DNA of 64,000 nt from Mansonella perstans (taxonomy: Eukaryota; Nematoda; Chromadorea; Rhabditida; Onchocercidae), in contig JBAMDO010000239.1 of assembly GCA_037074765.1 (NCBI GenBank), positions 1-64,000 on the forward strand, read 5' to 3'. The translations under genes were made by a program, and so were the position numbers. Shown here piece after piece: positions 37,924-51,300 of this stretch. The notes under the pieces are model-generated. The model saw only the letters and a list, made by a program, of their open reading frames with translations, was not told the origin of the DNA and searched no databases. Numbering within the stretch: position 1 is the stretch's first letter; each line of letters begins with the position of its first letter.

Positions 37924-38103
37924 ATGAATCAAGAATTGTCATTAGTAATAATGTTAAACCTGCTTGATAAGACATCCTCAGTAAATCATAAGTCACCAAA
38001 GGATTGTTTCACCATTCCTGAATCATTCCGAAGATTGATGTTTAAAATTGGAAATTTTTCTCGCAACATTTCTTTTAAAAATATTTTGGAAGTTCTAGAA
38101 TAA
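37924..38103 (+). CDS. Candidate small protein, 59 residues
   Basis: An ATG-initiated frame starts MNQELSLVIMLNLLDKTSSV and ends ISFKNILEVLE. The frame stays open upstream to about 37813 with non-ATG codons. A sequence ATATCAAG about 13 bases before the ATG could be an acceptor. An AATAAA lies about 120 bases downstream, near 38226. Composition is moderately protein-like (KSPKDCFTIPESFRRL), but no family is recognised and it could be chance or 3' UTR of ZDHHC24. Confidence 0.25.
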   Translation: MNQELSLVIMLNLLDKTSSVNHKSPKDCFTIPESFRRLMFKIGNFSRNISFKNILEVLE

Positions 38104-38282
38104 TTGTTGTAAAAAATATGCCCAGCTTTGTAATCAATTTGAAACCTAATTTTGTTAAAGTTATCTTTGCAAAATTACTTAATATTACCATCGAACATTA
38201 CTTGCATTTATATATTACTTAAAAAAATAAAGCTTTTGTTGTATGCTTCTTTACGAACGAAATGTTTATTGGGATATATCGC

Positions 38283-38288
38283 TTTATT
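38283..38288 (-). terminator. Putative poly(A) signal for the 38.3-38.5 kb minus-strand frame
   Basis: TTTATT on the plus strand reads AATAAA on the minus strand, 27 bases past the stop codon at 38315, a normal spacing for a nematode transcript. Confidence 0.4.
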
Positions 38289-38314
38289 TAATTGTCACAT
38301 TTGAATTTTAATAA

Positions 38315-38500
38315 TTACAGTAATTTACTTATTTGTTTTTTTCCAAAAGTTACCAACCAGCTGTTCTTTGATAGCAATTCGTACTCTTGCTTTTTTGTCG
38401 GTATATAAGCACGAGGAATTTTAGGAAAAATCCACTGCAATTCGCTTGAAATTTTTGCACGGTTGGTATTTTTTATTTTGAAGAATTGAAGGAATTCCAT
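38315..38500 (-). CDS. Candidate small basic protein, 61 residues
   Basis: An ATG frame encodes MEFLQFFKIKNTNRAKISSE, then a segment with WIFPKIPRAYIP and a basic C-terminus (GKKQISKLL). Composition, tryptophans and prolines make it more protein-like than background frames. A canonical poly(A) signal follows the stop at the expected distance. It is divergent from the three-exon gene that starts at 38775. The basic, compact character would suit a mitochondrial ribosomal or assembly protein, but that is speculation and I do not recognise a family. Confidence 0.4.
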   Translation of the reverse strand: MEFLQFFKIKNTNRAKISSELQWIFPKIPRAYIPTKKQEYELLSKNSWLVTFGKKQISKLL

Positions 38501-38774
38501 TTTTCCAGTAATAATTCATAATATATCTTTAATATGTTCACCTTTATATTTTATGTAATATAAAAAACCGAAAATTTTTCCGAAAGGGATTTTCAAAATT
38601 TAATTTTTTTTTCGATTTTAAACATTTGCAAAGTTTATGTCTATACCATATCTTTCGATAAGAATTGTTCCTTTAAATCTGTCAAAAAAAACTAATCGAA
38701 TGATAATATAAAAAAGTATTTGTACTGTGTTATAAATAAAAAAAAAAAAAAAAACTCGAATTTGGAAAAACTAA

Positions 38775-40688
38775 ATGAGTGGAATAAAATTCAGAAAGAA
38801 AAAAAAAACGATGGAAAAAACTCCAAGTCACATTAAACTTGATGATCGTTTTAATAAATGTTTGAAAAAGGCAATAATTGATACGCAACAACTTGTGAAA
38901 GGTGAATTGAGCGAAGAAGAATTAGGTAATTTATTTTTTTCCTTTTCTTGAATTATTTTGAAATCTATTTAAATTTATGTTTAAATTATATTTGAGAAAA
39001 AAAAAACATTTCAGATATCTATATTTAGAAGTTTTACATAAGACTGATAATTTTTAATGTGAGATTTTTAATTAGTTTTCATTTTAATAATTGCTGAAAT
39101 TGCTAGTTTTTCTTCGTACAATATAATTAGTAATTACTAATTAGAAGTGAAATAATTTTTTGCAACAGAATTAAATTTAATTGGCATTTTTCTTTTTTTT
39201 TCTTTCGGTCAAAATTACTTTTGGTTGTATTTTGTATTCTTCTGGTGAGAGGCTTGGGCTCAAATTAGCACTTTTGTTTTTTAGGCCAAAAATTGCAAAA
39301 TTATATTTTTACCAAAATTTTGATAGTTTTCATTAAGGAGAATTAGGAAAAAAAAGTTTCTTTCTTTTTCATATGTTTACAAATATGAATAATGAACAAA
39401 ATGATTGGTAATGATGGAATTGAAATGCTGAAATAATTCTTAATAGTAATTTAAAACTTGTCTCTGTTTTTTCTTTCAGTAGTTTAAAATTTTGAAAAGT
39501 GTAAAGTTTAAAATTTTACTGTTGATGTTATTTTCTTTCAAATTTAAAACTTTGAAAAGAAAGAATTTGGTTTTTAATTCTAGTCAAACTTTTTTGATCA
39601 AATCTTTTTAATTAATTAAATTTTCTCATCCTAAATGCTCAATGTTTTTGTAGGCATATAATGTTTCACATGATTTCTCTGCATTAATTAATATATAACT
39701 TAAGGATGACATAATTTAAAGTATTAAAATCGATTAATTTTTTTCTATACTCTGTATTCATTAATTAGTTTTTCTTTATTCAAATTTATCCCTAAGAAAA
39801 ACTAAATTATAAAAAGCCAGAAGTTCTGAACAAAACATTAACAATTTTTTTGCCAATTTCTGTTGCCTAATATTTTTTTGTGCTAAAAGGAGAAAAAATT
39901 TTCCTTAATTTAGTCCTAATTAATTAATTAAGATGTGGAGCAGGGATTGCAGCAACGATTAGCAGAAGAAGTGGTCGAAAATTTCACAAAGATATTATTA
40001 GACAGTGACAAAGTTAGCCATGCGAATGTTCAATTAAAAGTGCACCTGAAAAATATTCAAAGTAATACAAGGAAGCAAAATGTTCGATTCTACTCATATG
40101 TCAATATTTCTGATATTATTCATTTTAATTACTTACTTATTAATTAATTAATTTTCCCGTTGAAATATTTTGTGGAATTTTAATTGTTTAGGTTGTTGAT
40201 TAATTTTGTTAAAAATTAACAATAATGAAATACAATGAAAATCTTACAATTATCAAAAGTTTTTCAGCTTTTTAGATTTAACTGTTTATTCTATAAAAAT
40301 TTAATTACATGATTTTGTTTTTAATAAAAAAATGTAGTAATTTTAAATTTCAATGATAGGATTTTAATTTAAGTTTAATGATATCGTTGAATAATTGTTA
40401 TTATCTGAATCATTTAATTTTACCTATAATAATATTTTACTTCATTATTTTTACATTAGACAAAAATTATTCACTTACATTTCTGATCTAAATTGTTCTT
40501 TTCGTTTACAATAAAAAAATCTTTTTTTTTTGATTACTCATTTTTTTATTGGTAAATATGCAAAATAAGTTTAGGTAAAAATAATAAGTAAGCGAACAAA
40601 TAATAATTTAAGTATGAAAATACTTTAAAATGCAAATATTTCAGAAACCGAAAGGTTTAGACGAGCGTGGTGGTCAAATTATACGTGA
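38775..40688 (+). CDS. Unrecognised three-exon 107-residue protein
   Basis: Exons 38775-38925, 39933-40061 and 40645-40688 join in phase 1 at both junctions. The donors are TTAG|GTAATT and CAAA|GTAATA; the acceptors are TTAATTAAG and ATATTTCAG. The product has a Lys-rich start (MSGIKFRKKKKTMEKTPSHI), two charged amphipathic helical segments (DRFNKCLKKAIIDTQQLVKG and LQQRLAEEVVENFTKILLDS), and a short aromatic tail (RRAWWSNYT). It looks like a small, all-helical subunit of a larger complex; I cannot name it. A second in-frame ATG lies at 38811. The last exon could also be read in another frame (KPKGLDERGGQIIRDT) if exon 2 ended differently, but no donor supports that. Introns 1 and 2 are 1.0 and 0.6 kb. 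Confidence 0.65.
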
Positions 40689-40717
40689 TACGTGATTAAA
40701 ATAAAAAATGCATTTCA

Positions 40718-40723
40718 AATAAA
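40718..40723 (+). terminator. Putative poly(A) signal AATAAA of the three-exon gene
   Basis: AATAAA lies 30 bases after the stop codon at 40688, with another AATAAA at 40700-40705. Position and strand suit the end of the 107-residue gene. Confidence 0.5.
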
Positions 40724-43700
40724 ATTTAATTTTAACTGAATCGAATTAAAATCATTTCTGTTCGTTACGCGTTCATTTTTGTCATGCAAAAGAATTGCAT
40801 GACAAAATTTTTTCGCACATTATGGCATCGCTAAAAAATTAAAGCCAAAAAATTTCTTGTAAAATTGAAATGATAAATGTTGGAAATTTGCTTTTATGGA
40901 ATAATTCAAGGATGATTTTTACCCAAATGAACAATTCTCGAAGAAATAGAGAAACAAAAGAAGAAAATGCATGAGAAAAAACAGACAGAAACACAGAGAG
41001 AATGAGAGAAAAGAGGAATAAATGAATTGTCAAATAAAATATTTTTCAATGGATTAAACAAACTTGAAATCATAGGCTTAATTAACTAAAATGCAGTCAT
41101 TATTTCACAAGTAATTAATTAATTGTATAATTAAGTAACTAAAAAAGTTAATCATAACATAGTAAAACAAACGATTTTATTGATGAAAGTATAAACAAAA
41201 TATTTGTTAAAATGAATTAAAATTAAACAAGCTCTAAAAAGCTAATAATAAAGCATTAAAAAAAATTTAATTAAAAATTTTAAAATTTTTAGCGAATTTA
41301 TTTGAAATCTTTAAATCCTCGTTAGTAATCAGCCAGTTCAATTTTTCTCTCTCTCTCTCTCTAACTAATAACTTTTCTTTTTCCAAATTGTATGCAGCTA
41401 ATAAAAGCAACCGAATTATCATAGCAAATAGTAAATAGCATGCAATGCAATAATCATCTTTCAATTATTTTGTTCATTCAGTCCGGTAAGATACAGATAT
41501 TAATTTCGGAAAAAATTCAGTTATTAATCCAGAACATTGTCCGACTAATTAACTAAGTTCCAGAATATTTTCCGAAAAATTTCCCATTCTTCGTTCTTTG
41601 ATTTTTTCATTGAATAAACGAAATCTGCAAATCTCTTCCTAACTCCTTAGTTAACCAAATCTTTGGTTAAATCAATTACTTCTTCAATTGGAATGAAGTG
41701 GCTGGTAATTTGAATTTTGGAAAGCTTTCGTCGGTCATTATTAGATTTAAATTAAGTGTCACTCTATGCATTTCTGTCATCAGTGCCAAAATGTATCCAT
41801 TGATGGACAATAAACCAATTCCTTCAAAATTCAGTCATTTCTTCATAAAGTTTTATCTTCAAGTTTCTAGAAAAACTTCGCTTTCATTCATACTTAAATC
41901 ATCATCCATTTCTATCATTTCATTCCATGAACAAAAGTGGACTTGAATTTCTCAAGTTGTTGCGAAACTATTTGAGCTGCAATTTTTAAAATCATCCAGC
42001 ACAAATTATAAAATTTGAATTTTTGCGTAGCACCCATTTACTGTCAACTAATGAAATCACTTCAACTTTTATTTTCAAAATCTTCAAAAATTTAAAATTT
42101 AAAATTCTAAGTGTTAAAATTCAATTCTTTCTTTTAAATTGAAATCATGCATACCATAGGAAATAACTTAATACACGTCAATGATTCAACCATTGTTGCA
42201 TTGCTGCCATTTTTAAATTTTTCAAAAAAAATTTTGATGTTACTTCGATTCTCTATTTATGCAAAACATTTGCGAATGAAAACAAACTTATAAAGGAATT
42301 ATTTCTCTAGCATATGCTTTTATTTATAATAATTTATTGAATAAATCGCAATTCAAATAATTTGAAATGAATTACTTAATTCTGATCTTAATTGATCTAA
42401 AATTAGTTTCATCCCATGGTACACTTATAGAATTAAATTAATATCAATGATATTGCTACGTAATATATACAGAAACGATAAAAATTCCATTTCCTTTTCC
42501 TCTTGTGACTAACTTTTGTCAACATTTTGTCCACTCATTCATTTCCTAATTCTTACACTTAATTAAATATCCCGGTAATTTTCTGGAACTCATCAAAACT
42601 GCATAAATATTTTATTACTGATATATCCATAAGTTTTTCATTTCACATTTGTTTTTTTATTCGATAACCGAATGAATCTTAACAAAAAAAAAATTTTTTA
42701 AAGTTGTAAAAAAAAATTTCTTCCAACTAATTTATAATTAAAAATGAAATGTTGAAAAAAATAACAGAATTATCATATATTATGACAATTAGCAAATTTG
42801 CTAATTAATAAATTAATGCAAGTTTAAATTATTTCATTCTTAACTTCATGAAGTTCCTCGTTATTCTTTGCACTTGCCTTTATTTTTCCAAAATCTTGTT
42901 TGGATAAAATAATATTTATATTTGTTTATTTACTGATCAATTTATTATTTTGTTTGCTTTTTCTACATTAATTATTAAATTTTGTAAATATAATTTTAAG
43001 AGTAAAATAATTTTAGAGAATTTTTAATATTTAATTTAAGCAGCGGTAACTACCTTTGAAATTTCTTTGAAAAACATTTTAATTAATTTTTGAAATATAA
43101 TTATTCATTTGTTATTGATTGACTATTTACTGATAACAGCAAACAACAACAAGAAGCTTACTTATATAGTAAGAAGCAAAGAATTGATAGAGTAAACAGC
43201 AATGATTACAAACAAATGGCTACCGTTGCTACCTTACAAGGAATACAATAAGTAAGCAGCGGTAACTATCTTTTGCGACAACCATTCTTGATAATTTCTT
43301 TGAATTTTTTTTAGTCTTTTTAATTATGTTTTCATTCCCATCACTCAACACAATGTTTTTTCAGTTCATTTGATAATGAAATTTGTTAGCCAATAAATTA
43401 CTAAAAAAAAATTAAACAATTTCATTTTTATTTCATAAATTTTACATCGATAACCGTCAATTTTGAAATTTGAAATTTAAAAATGGTTTTTGAAGAATTA
43501 CCTCTTAAGCAAAGACTGATTACTAAAATATATTCACAGATAGTTAGTTTCAATTTATTTCCATTTTCAAATTTAAATATTTTTCACTTTCTTTTTCCTT
43601 TAAATTTTATTCCTTATTTTAAATTTAATTTCAATAAAAGAGAAAAAATCAGAAAAAGTTTCTTTTTCATCATATAAAAGAAACATTTCGCATAATCATT

Positions 43701-46700
43701 TTTTAACATTTTAATTTTTTCTCAGATTAAAATTTTTTTTCACTTTTTCTTTCAGTATTTGAAGTTTTTTTTCTCATTTCCTTTCTTTTTGTTATTTGTT
43801 TTCTAACTTTGGAAATTCATCTCTCAATCGTTTTTTTTTTCTTTCAAAATTACCATTGCTGTCTCAATTTACATTCCTTTCTTATTTCTGTCAATTCCAA
43901 TTGATAGATTTGTGAACAGCTGACATCACATTTAACAACTGTTTCTGGAAGTAATATCACTTATGTGATATGTCATCCAAATTCTTTCATTCCTTTTTTA
44001 ATGGATGGAATTTTCTCCTCCTCTCTCTTCAACTCTCTTAGTCCTGAAATTTTTTTTTGAACTTTAATTATTTTGATAGAGTTAGCAGGAAATTGTATTT
44101 AATTCTGTTTCTTATAACTGCTTTTATTGAATAATTAAATTTTTTTTTTGTGACAACCTTTTAAACAATGTCATCTTTCGTCTCTTTTTCTAATAGCTTC
44201 GAAATTTAAATTTTAAATTTATAACTTGCAAAATGCCTTGCAAGCTGACCTGTGTGCATACATATATTTGTATATTTAGTTGATTAATTTATAATTTTAT
44301 TCCCCTATCAATAAATATATCATTAATTTGCAATATTATATAAATATTTATGATTATTACTGAAATATGCATATAAGATTTTAGAACTAATAGCATAGGA
44401 TATCATGTTGTAAAGGTAGTAATAATATGGCATTAGTGATTTGTTGTTGTTTGAATACTAAATGACCAATGGGTCAACTGACCACTACCTATTTCACTGA
44501 TACTATCCCTCATCATTGCTTCTTTTATGCCATTTCATCTTCAACTTCCCATTTCTTCTGACTAACTTCAAGTCCATTACCCGACCATATCAAATTGCTC
44601 CATCTTTTAGTTCATCCCCGTATCTTTCCATAACTTTCCTTCTCTTTCTAAGATGACCGTTTCCGATAGGCAAAATGATGTAAAAGGTAGTGAATAAAGG
44701 ATGACAGTGAATTCCAGAACACAGGCGACATTTTACGGCGTACTTTCATTAATTTATTGCCTATTTCTCTTTCATATAAAATGACCACTAATTTAGACAT
44801 AAAATTTCTTACAATTATTTATTTTTAAAAATTTTAATAAAAGTTTAATTATTCAAAAAATTTTAATTCTTAATTTTATTCTTCAATTGAAATTTTTTTA
44901 ATTACTGAATTCTTACAATTTTAATTCCTAAATTTTTTTTTAAATATTTTTTCTGCTATTTTTTAATCGAATTGTTTTTGCATTTCCTCTTTTTCTAAAT
45001 GTATAAGAATTTTTGTAAAGTAAGAAAATAAGAATTTTTTTCTTGAATTTAATTTTAACCACTATTTAAATTTACACGAGAAATTATAAGACTTTTCAAT
45101 ATTAACTAAATTTAGTTTTTCGGAAAGAAAAGAAGCTGGCCTTCATTTTAATGTAAGTTTAATTGGCCGATTAATTTTATTTAATGCTTGCAGAATTTAT
45201 GTTTTAAATTACCTTCAGTCACCAATGATATCAATTTGTGGTCGGCGGCGACCAATCCGTTGATCCATTAATGGGCCAATCATGATTGCATTGCAATTTC
45301 ATCGTATTTCAACAATTTTTTCAACTAAACTCAACTTTTTTTTTTTGTTGTCAACTCTCAACGACTTTGACATTAAAAACCTGCTATAGGCAAGTTTCGA
45401 AACAAATTACAAGGAAAATTAAATTTAATTATGACTATTTTAATAGGCGGAAACGTCATCATGCAATGAAATATTTGCTGATTTAATTCCTCTTTTTTTT
45501 TTGCCGTTTTTAAATTTTAAATAAATTTTTTGATATTCTTCTATGTAGGCTATTGTTTATGAAATAATTACACATTAAGTTATTTGATGTGAAATTTTCA
45601 AATACAATAATAATCTGGCAAAAAAAAAAATTTCCCGTATACCTGCATTCATTGAAAAAGTTTCATTTGGGAGAATGCAAAAACTGGACAACGTTCATCA
45701 GGTTTAGCCAAAATATCATACTCGAAAATAGTTTGCCCAAAAATAGCTTGATTCATTTTAATTTAACAACGAATTCATATTTCCGGAAATTGTCATCATT
45801 CATAAGGTTTTTAATCTTGTCACTCATGACTAAATCTATTACGATAACCCGAATTATTTCAAGGAAAAATTTGAAGGAATTTAATGTGTTTAATGAATCG
45901 TGTCATTCTCGATGAAGATGTAAGGATAACCCGGATTATCTATCTCAACTGATCATCATTTAAATGGTAATTGTGACAATTGTTGATTGACATTGGTGTT
46001 GTAACATGAAATATTTCATACTAATACTGAAATCATTTTAAACTTCGAGAAAATGATTATTTTACAAAATTCTTCTTGTATTTTGTAATTTCTCTTTTTC
46101 AGGACTTTATTTTAATATTAACTGAAAATTGCTTTTCACTACTATGTTTTGCTTCATTAATTGAAATGAAATTATAAAATTTTTGTTTAGCACTTGAACG
46201 TTGAAAATTTAATTTGTAAAAAACTAATTTCCTTGGAATATTTTTCGTGGAAAACAACTTTATAAAAAAGTGATTTTATTTTAAATTGAAAAAATTTATT
46301 CATCCAATAGCACAGTGAGGAATTTTTCACTGTTTTAATAAATTAGTTTTTGATACTTGTTTCGATTAACAAAGTGAATTCAAAAAAAGCAAAATAAAAT
46401 ATTCAAAAAATTAATTAAAAAATTGAAATCAAAAAAAGAAAACGAATATTCAAAAATTCAATTGGAAAATTGGATTCAAAAAAAAATTAAATATTCAAAA
46501 AGAGTTGAAATTTTGTGAGTGCCTCCTGGGATACCGACATCATAGTAAAGCAAAAGTGTTATTTTATCAACAAAAATCGAAATAAGTTTTGGAATAATTT
46601 TTAAATTGTTCCTTTATCTTATTGATTGGTAAAAAATTGTTTAATTATGGAAATGCAAATTATATCAAATAAATCCTTCTTACCAAAGATGTAAAGGGTT

Positions 46701-48271
46701 TTGAAATGGTTGATTCAAGAAGATATTTATAAATCAAATTTCACTGCTTCTTAATAAAAGTTTATTAAATTTTTTTTTTTAAATTTAATTTTTTCGAGCA
46801 ATTTTGAATGCTATTTTTATTATTTTAGCAAATCATTGCTTTTTTGAACATTTCCTTTGCCAAATAATTTTTGTATCTTAGCAAATAAACTTTATGATTG
46901 CTATACTGAAAAATTTCAAAAATATCCAATCATTTTCTAAAAAATGATTAATTAATGAAAGCTGATTAAGCTGATTAATTAATTAAGAATTTTATTTAAC
47001 AAATTTTATTTTAACGAAATTTTATTCAACAAAAAAATCGAATCTTATACTAAATCAATTAACAATTTAATTAACAAGGAAATTACGCCTTAACTGTTTT
47101 TCTAAGATATTAGCATCATGTATCATCAAATTACTTCGTTTTTATCAATATTACTACCAATCAATTAATTGATAATTAAGTTTGATACTATTAAGCTGTA
47201 AAATAACAAAAAAAAAAAGTAAAAGATGCTTGTGAGATATTAGTATTATCAATAATAATAAACCGTTCCATCGAGTAAGTAAAGTAAGTTATATAGCCTT
47301 TGAAATTTTTGCAACTAACAAAATGCGAAATATTTGTTTGTGGAGGATATATGGTCACAGCTATTGATAAATTATTCCACTAGGAATATGACGTAATTTG
47401 TCTCCTGCATTTCATGCATCTCAACATTTTCTGTCAACCAATCTGTGATCTTACTTTAAAATGGAAATACTAAAACTACTACTACCACTAATACTAGTTA
47501 ACTAGTAGTAAACTTGTCGGTTCGCAATCGGATAATTTTTATACTAAAATTAGAATTTAAATTAGGCTTCATGACGATAGTGGTAATATATTGGTAATTT
47601 TATAAGAATTATATAAGAAATGATTTTTATTAAAAATTATTAAAAATTTCTCTATATTTAGCAACAACGATATTTGCCGTAGTAGTAATTAAATAATTTT
47701 TTTTTTAATTGTCTAAACTAATCACATTTTGGAAATTTCAAAAAAGAAATAATTAACTTAAAAGAAGGCAGTTTTGTTTTAGAATTAATATTTTCAAAAG
47801 ATTATTGCTGGATTGATGAAATCTAAATTTAAATTATTATGCTAAATCTTTTTTTTTTGTGCTTAATTTATTTTGTAGTTTGAAAATTTCATTACATTTA
47901 TTTGGATTACAAATTCTTGCGGAAATATTTCAGTTTCTTCCATTTCATTCGAATTCATTAACTTCTTTAAGGTCTGACAAAATTTCACTCATTTTTTCAC
48001 TTTTCTTCTGACTTGACTAATTCAACTTTCACATTTGCAAATTCCTTGCATGCTAAGTGGACAGATCTTGGAGGAAGTCAAATTAGAATACATAATGTGA
48101 TTGACACACATAGTAAAATCTCCTGCTGAGTGTCACATTATGTCACATTAGACTTAGAATTGATCACTGCTAATGGCATTCTAATTTAAGTCAAACAAAA
48201 GCCGTTACATTTGGTATGATTTGTATTTTCTTTCTTAAAACTTAATTTATTTTTTTCAAACAAATTTCACT

Positions 48272-48306
<35 letters not shown>

Positions 48307-51300
48307 ATAGATAAATATTAAAAATAGATTAGCGCAATTTAAAGTATAATTAATTACATGTAATATTTCTTTAAATGCATTTAATTACTGCATGGTACTT
48401 TTCAAATATATCTAATTACTGTGGATTTTTCTCAAGCATAATTAATTATTTTTAGTATTTTTTTAAGTGTAACTTATTCATCTTGCTCTGTGTTTCATTG
48501 TTTTCTAACTGTTCGTCAACAATTTGCACCTGTTCACAAAAGTAAACAGAACGAAAAACTTGATCATAGTCAAAACAATCAGGCTTTTTGTTTGCATTGT
48601 ATTGTGTTTTGCTATTATTGGTAGATAAGGTGACAATCTTCAATATATCTATAATTAGTAATGCATTGCTACTACTATAAGAGTTTTATTTGCATAGAAA
48701 TGAAAACAAACAGCTTTTATTACCATCTTGAACTGTTACTATTACGTAAAAACAAGATTATATGTCAAAAATTTTTTCAAATTTTTTATATAAGTAACTA
48801 TTTGGTATTTAATTAATGCATTTGCTATTTCGATTATTGATGAATAGCTGTCAGAAAAAATCGAAAATTAATTTTAAATTATTCAATGAAATTTTTACTT
48901 TCTACTCATTGACTTTTTTAAGTCACTTTTGATTTGAAACTTACTATTTGTTAATTTTTTTTAAGTCGATTTTGATTTGAAAAAAAACGGAAAATTGGGT
49001 GTAAAATATTTTAAATATGATTTAAAATGATGTGCAAAATATTGAAAAAAGAGTCGATTTTTCTCGAAATATTTTTAATATTCATCATAAAAGTTAATTA
49101 GCGGTAATTTGTAATCAGAAATATTTGTATTGCGGGTTGCACGTACGGATAGTCAGTAGCCAATAATTATTCCGGAAATCCTGGAATTTTTTCTGTTCAC
49201 AAAAAAATTCTTTCTTCGTCGCATTCTTACTACATTTTTTTTTTTTTTGAAGTGGCATAAATATTTGTTCGTCCTCAATAAGCCATTTCACTAAAAAAGC
49301 TTAAAAAACAAACAGCAAGCAGATGGCTGCATTTCAAAAGGCAGAGAGCATTTAGCCGCCGATCGTCGAGCCTATCAATTAATTAATAAAAGTGTTCTTT
49401 TGTTTTTTCTTCTCATTTGTTTTTCTTTTAGAATTCGTTTCGGCGCACTAAATAAATAATAAATAATTGGCACTTGATTAACGATTAATTTGAGAACTTG
49501 ATTAACGCATCTGATTAACGATTATTTTTGTTTCGATTAATTTTAATTATTGTTCAAATTAAAATTTTAATTAGTCAATTTTTGATTTTAATCCTTTAAT
49601 GACAAATTAGTGGAATATATGATAAGATGAAATTCCTGCAAAATAGGAACGTAAACCAGTTTTTGTAGTAAGAAAGTTATTAATAAACTTAATTAACCGA
49701 TCATGTGTGAAATTATTGCAAAAATATGAATTATTTGGTCTAAATAGTACGGCAAAGGTTCCTATTAATTACAATTAAAATTCATTGAACTCGTTTGGAA
49801 GCCATTTCAAAACTAATTATGAAATCAATTTATCACTGATTAACCGACCATATCGTATCATTTATAATATCTTTATCGATATCTCATTCATATAATTTGT
49901 CACCATTCACTTGTACCTGTCCTTCTTCTACTTAAACATTTATCATCAATTGCTTTAGCATCCATCTATTAAAATTCAGGTGTAAAATTCAGGTATTATT
50001 CAATTATCTGTATGAGATCAAAAATTTAATCTAAACATTGCAACATGGTTATAAGCATACTGATGATTTGTAAAATACAGGATTGACCAAGTTGTTATTG
50101 TGCATGTTAACTGATTAGCCAAGAAAAGCTTTAGTCATACTAACTGGTTAGAATTAAACAATTAACGCACTTTTAATAAATGGCGTAAATTGTCACTAAA
50201 ATCATCAGTTTCTCTTATCAATTCTCAATTAAGCCAACAGAAATTCGCCGTGAAATAAAAAGTTACAGTAGTCAGTAATAAATGAGTGATTAATTGCTTA
50301 ATGCAATTATTTATTAGCTAATTTAAATTCTTCTTTAGCATGATAGAATACACTTCTCTCTCTACAGTTTTAGTTTTCATTCTTATTACTTTGCACAAAA
50401 TTTGCTTCACATATTTACAAATGACTCCTTGCTGTAAAACTATTTTTTAAAATTTGTTTTCAATTTTAAATTCTATCTGATTTTAACATTTCACTCATTT
50501 CTCCTCCTCGAAAACGCATAAAACATATTTCGAAAAAAAAAATGAAGCATACTTATAGCCAACTAAGCATTAATATTTCATACGCATTAAACTAAAAGCT
50601 TTCGATTAGAACAAAATAATATTTTTATGGGTTAGTTCAATTAATTTAATAGCGGCTATTATTAGATGAAAATATTCAGATAATTAAGATCAAAGAATAG
50701 CAACCAAGCAAGTATTTAATTAATAGACAAGCAGTATTTAATTAATAGACAACAGCCACTTTTTTAAAATTTTTTCAAGCAGATGGTAACTTAGTCAAGT
50801 GGAAATTAAAAGAGCCAAAAAGACAATTAATCGGTTAATTGAAATTTTAAAATTCCAATCTGGCCAAATAAAACTATCAAATTCAAGAGATTTAATTCCA
50901 ACATTTCCGAATTCATTTTTAGCGCAAGCAAATCTTTTACTATGAAATTGTTATTAATTTAGTGGTGCTTAACGATAATTGTTTTAAACAATTTATTTAT
51001 TTCAATTCTCTTATCAAAAAAAAAACTCAAATTTGAAATTATTTGAAGCTATTGCCATTAGCAATATAAAATAATTTTTTTACTTTTTTTTCATTCATTA
51101 ATGAAAATCATTAATTAAAATAACGAATTTATTAATCAAATAACTGCAATATAATATAAAAAATCGATTATTAATTGTATTTTACGATAAAATTTTGTCA
51201 ATATTTTAAACAAAACAACTGTAAGACATTTGACTTATTTACCCAGCAAATTGAGCATATCTAATTAATATTGGAAATAAACATTTGACTCATCATTTAA

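Larger units (their letters stand above)
37255..38314. other. Region downstream of ZDHHC24
   Basis: AT-rich sequence with a T tract at about 37755-37774. The only open frame worth noting is the 60-codon plus-strand frame at 37924-38103, listed separately. Confidence 0.4.

Noticed and set aside
45589..45915. 108-codon plus-strand frame in the 14-kb desert
   Set aside because: Low-complexity Phe/Ile/Asn/Lys composition, no splice or poly(A) context and no recognisable motif.
48452..48643. 63-codon minus-strand frame with somewhat balanced composition
   Set aside because: No acceptor, donor or partner exon was found and no family was recognised. It is the better of the desert frames but not supportable alone.
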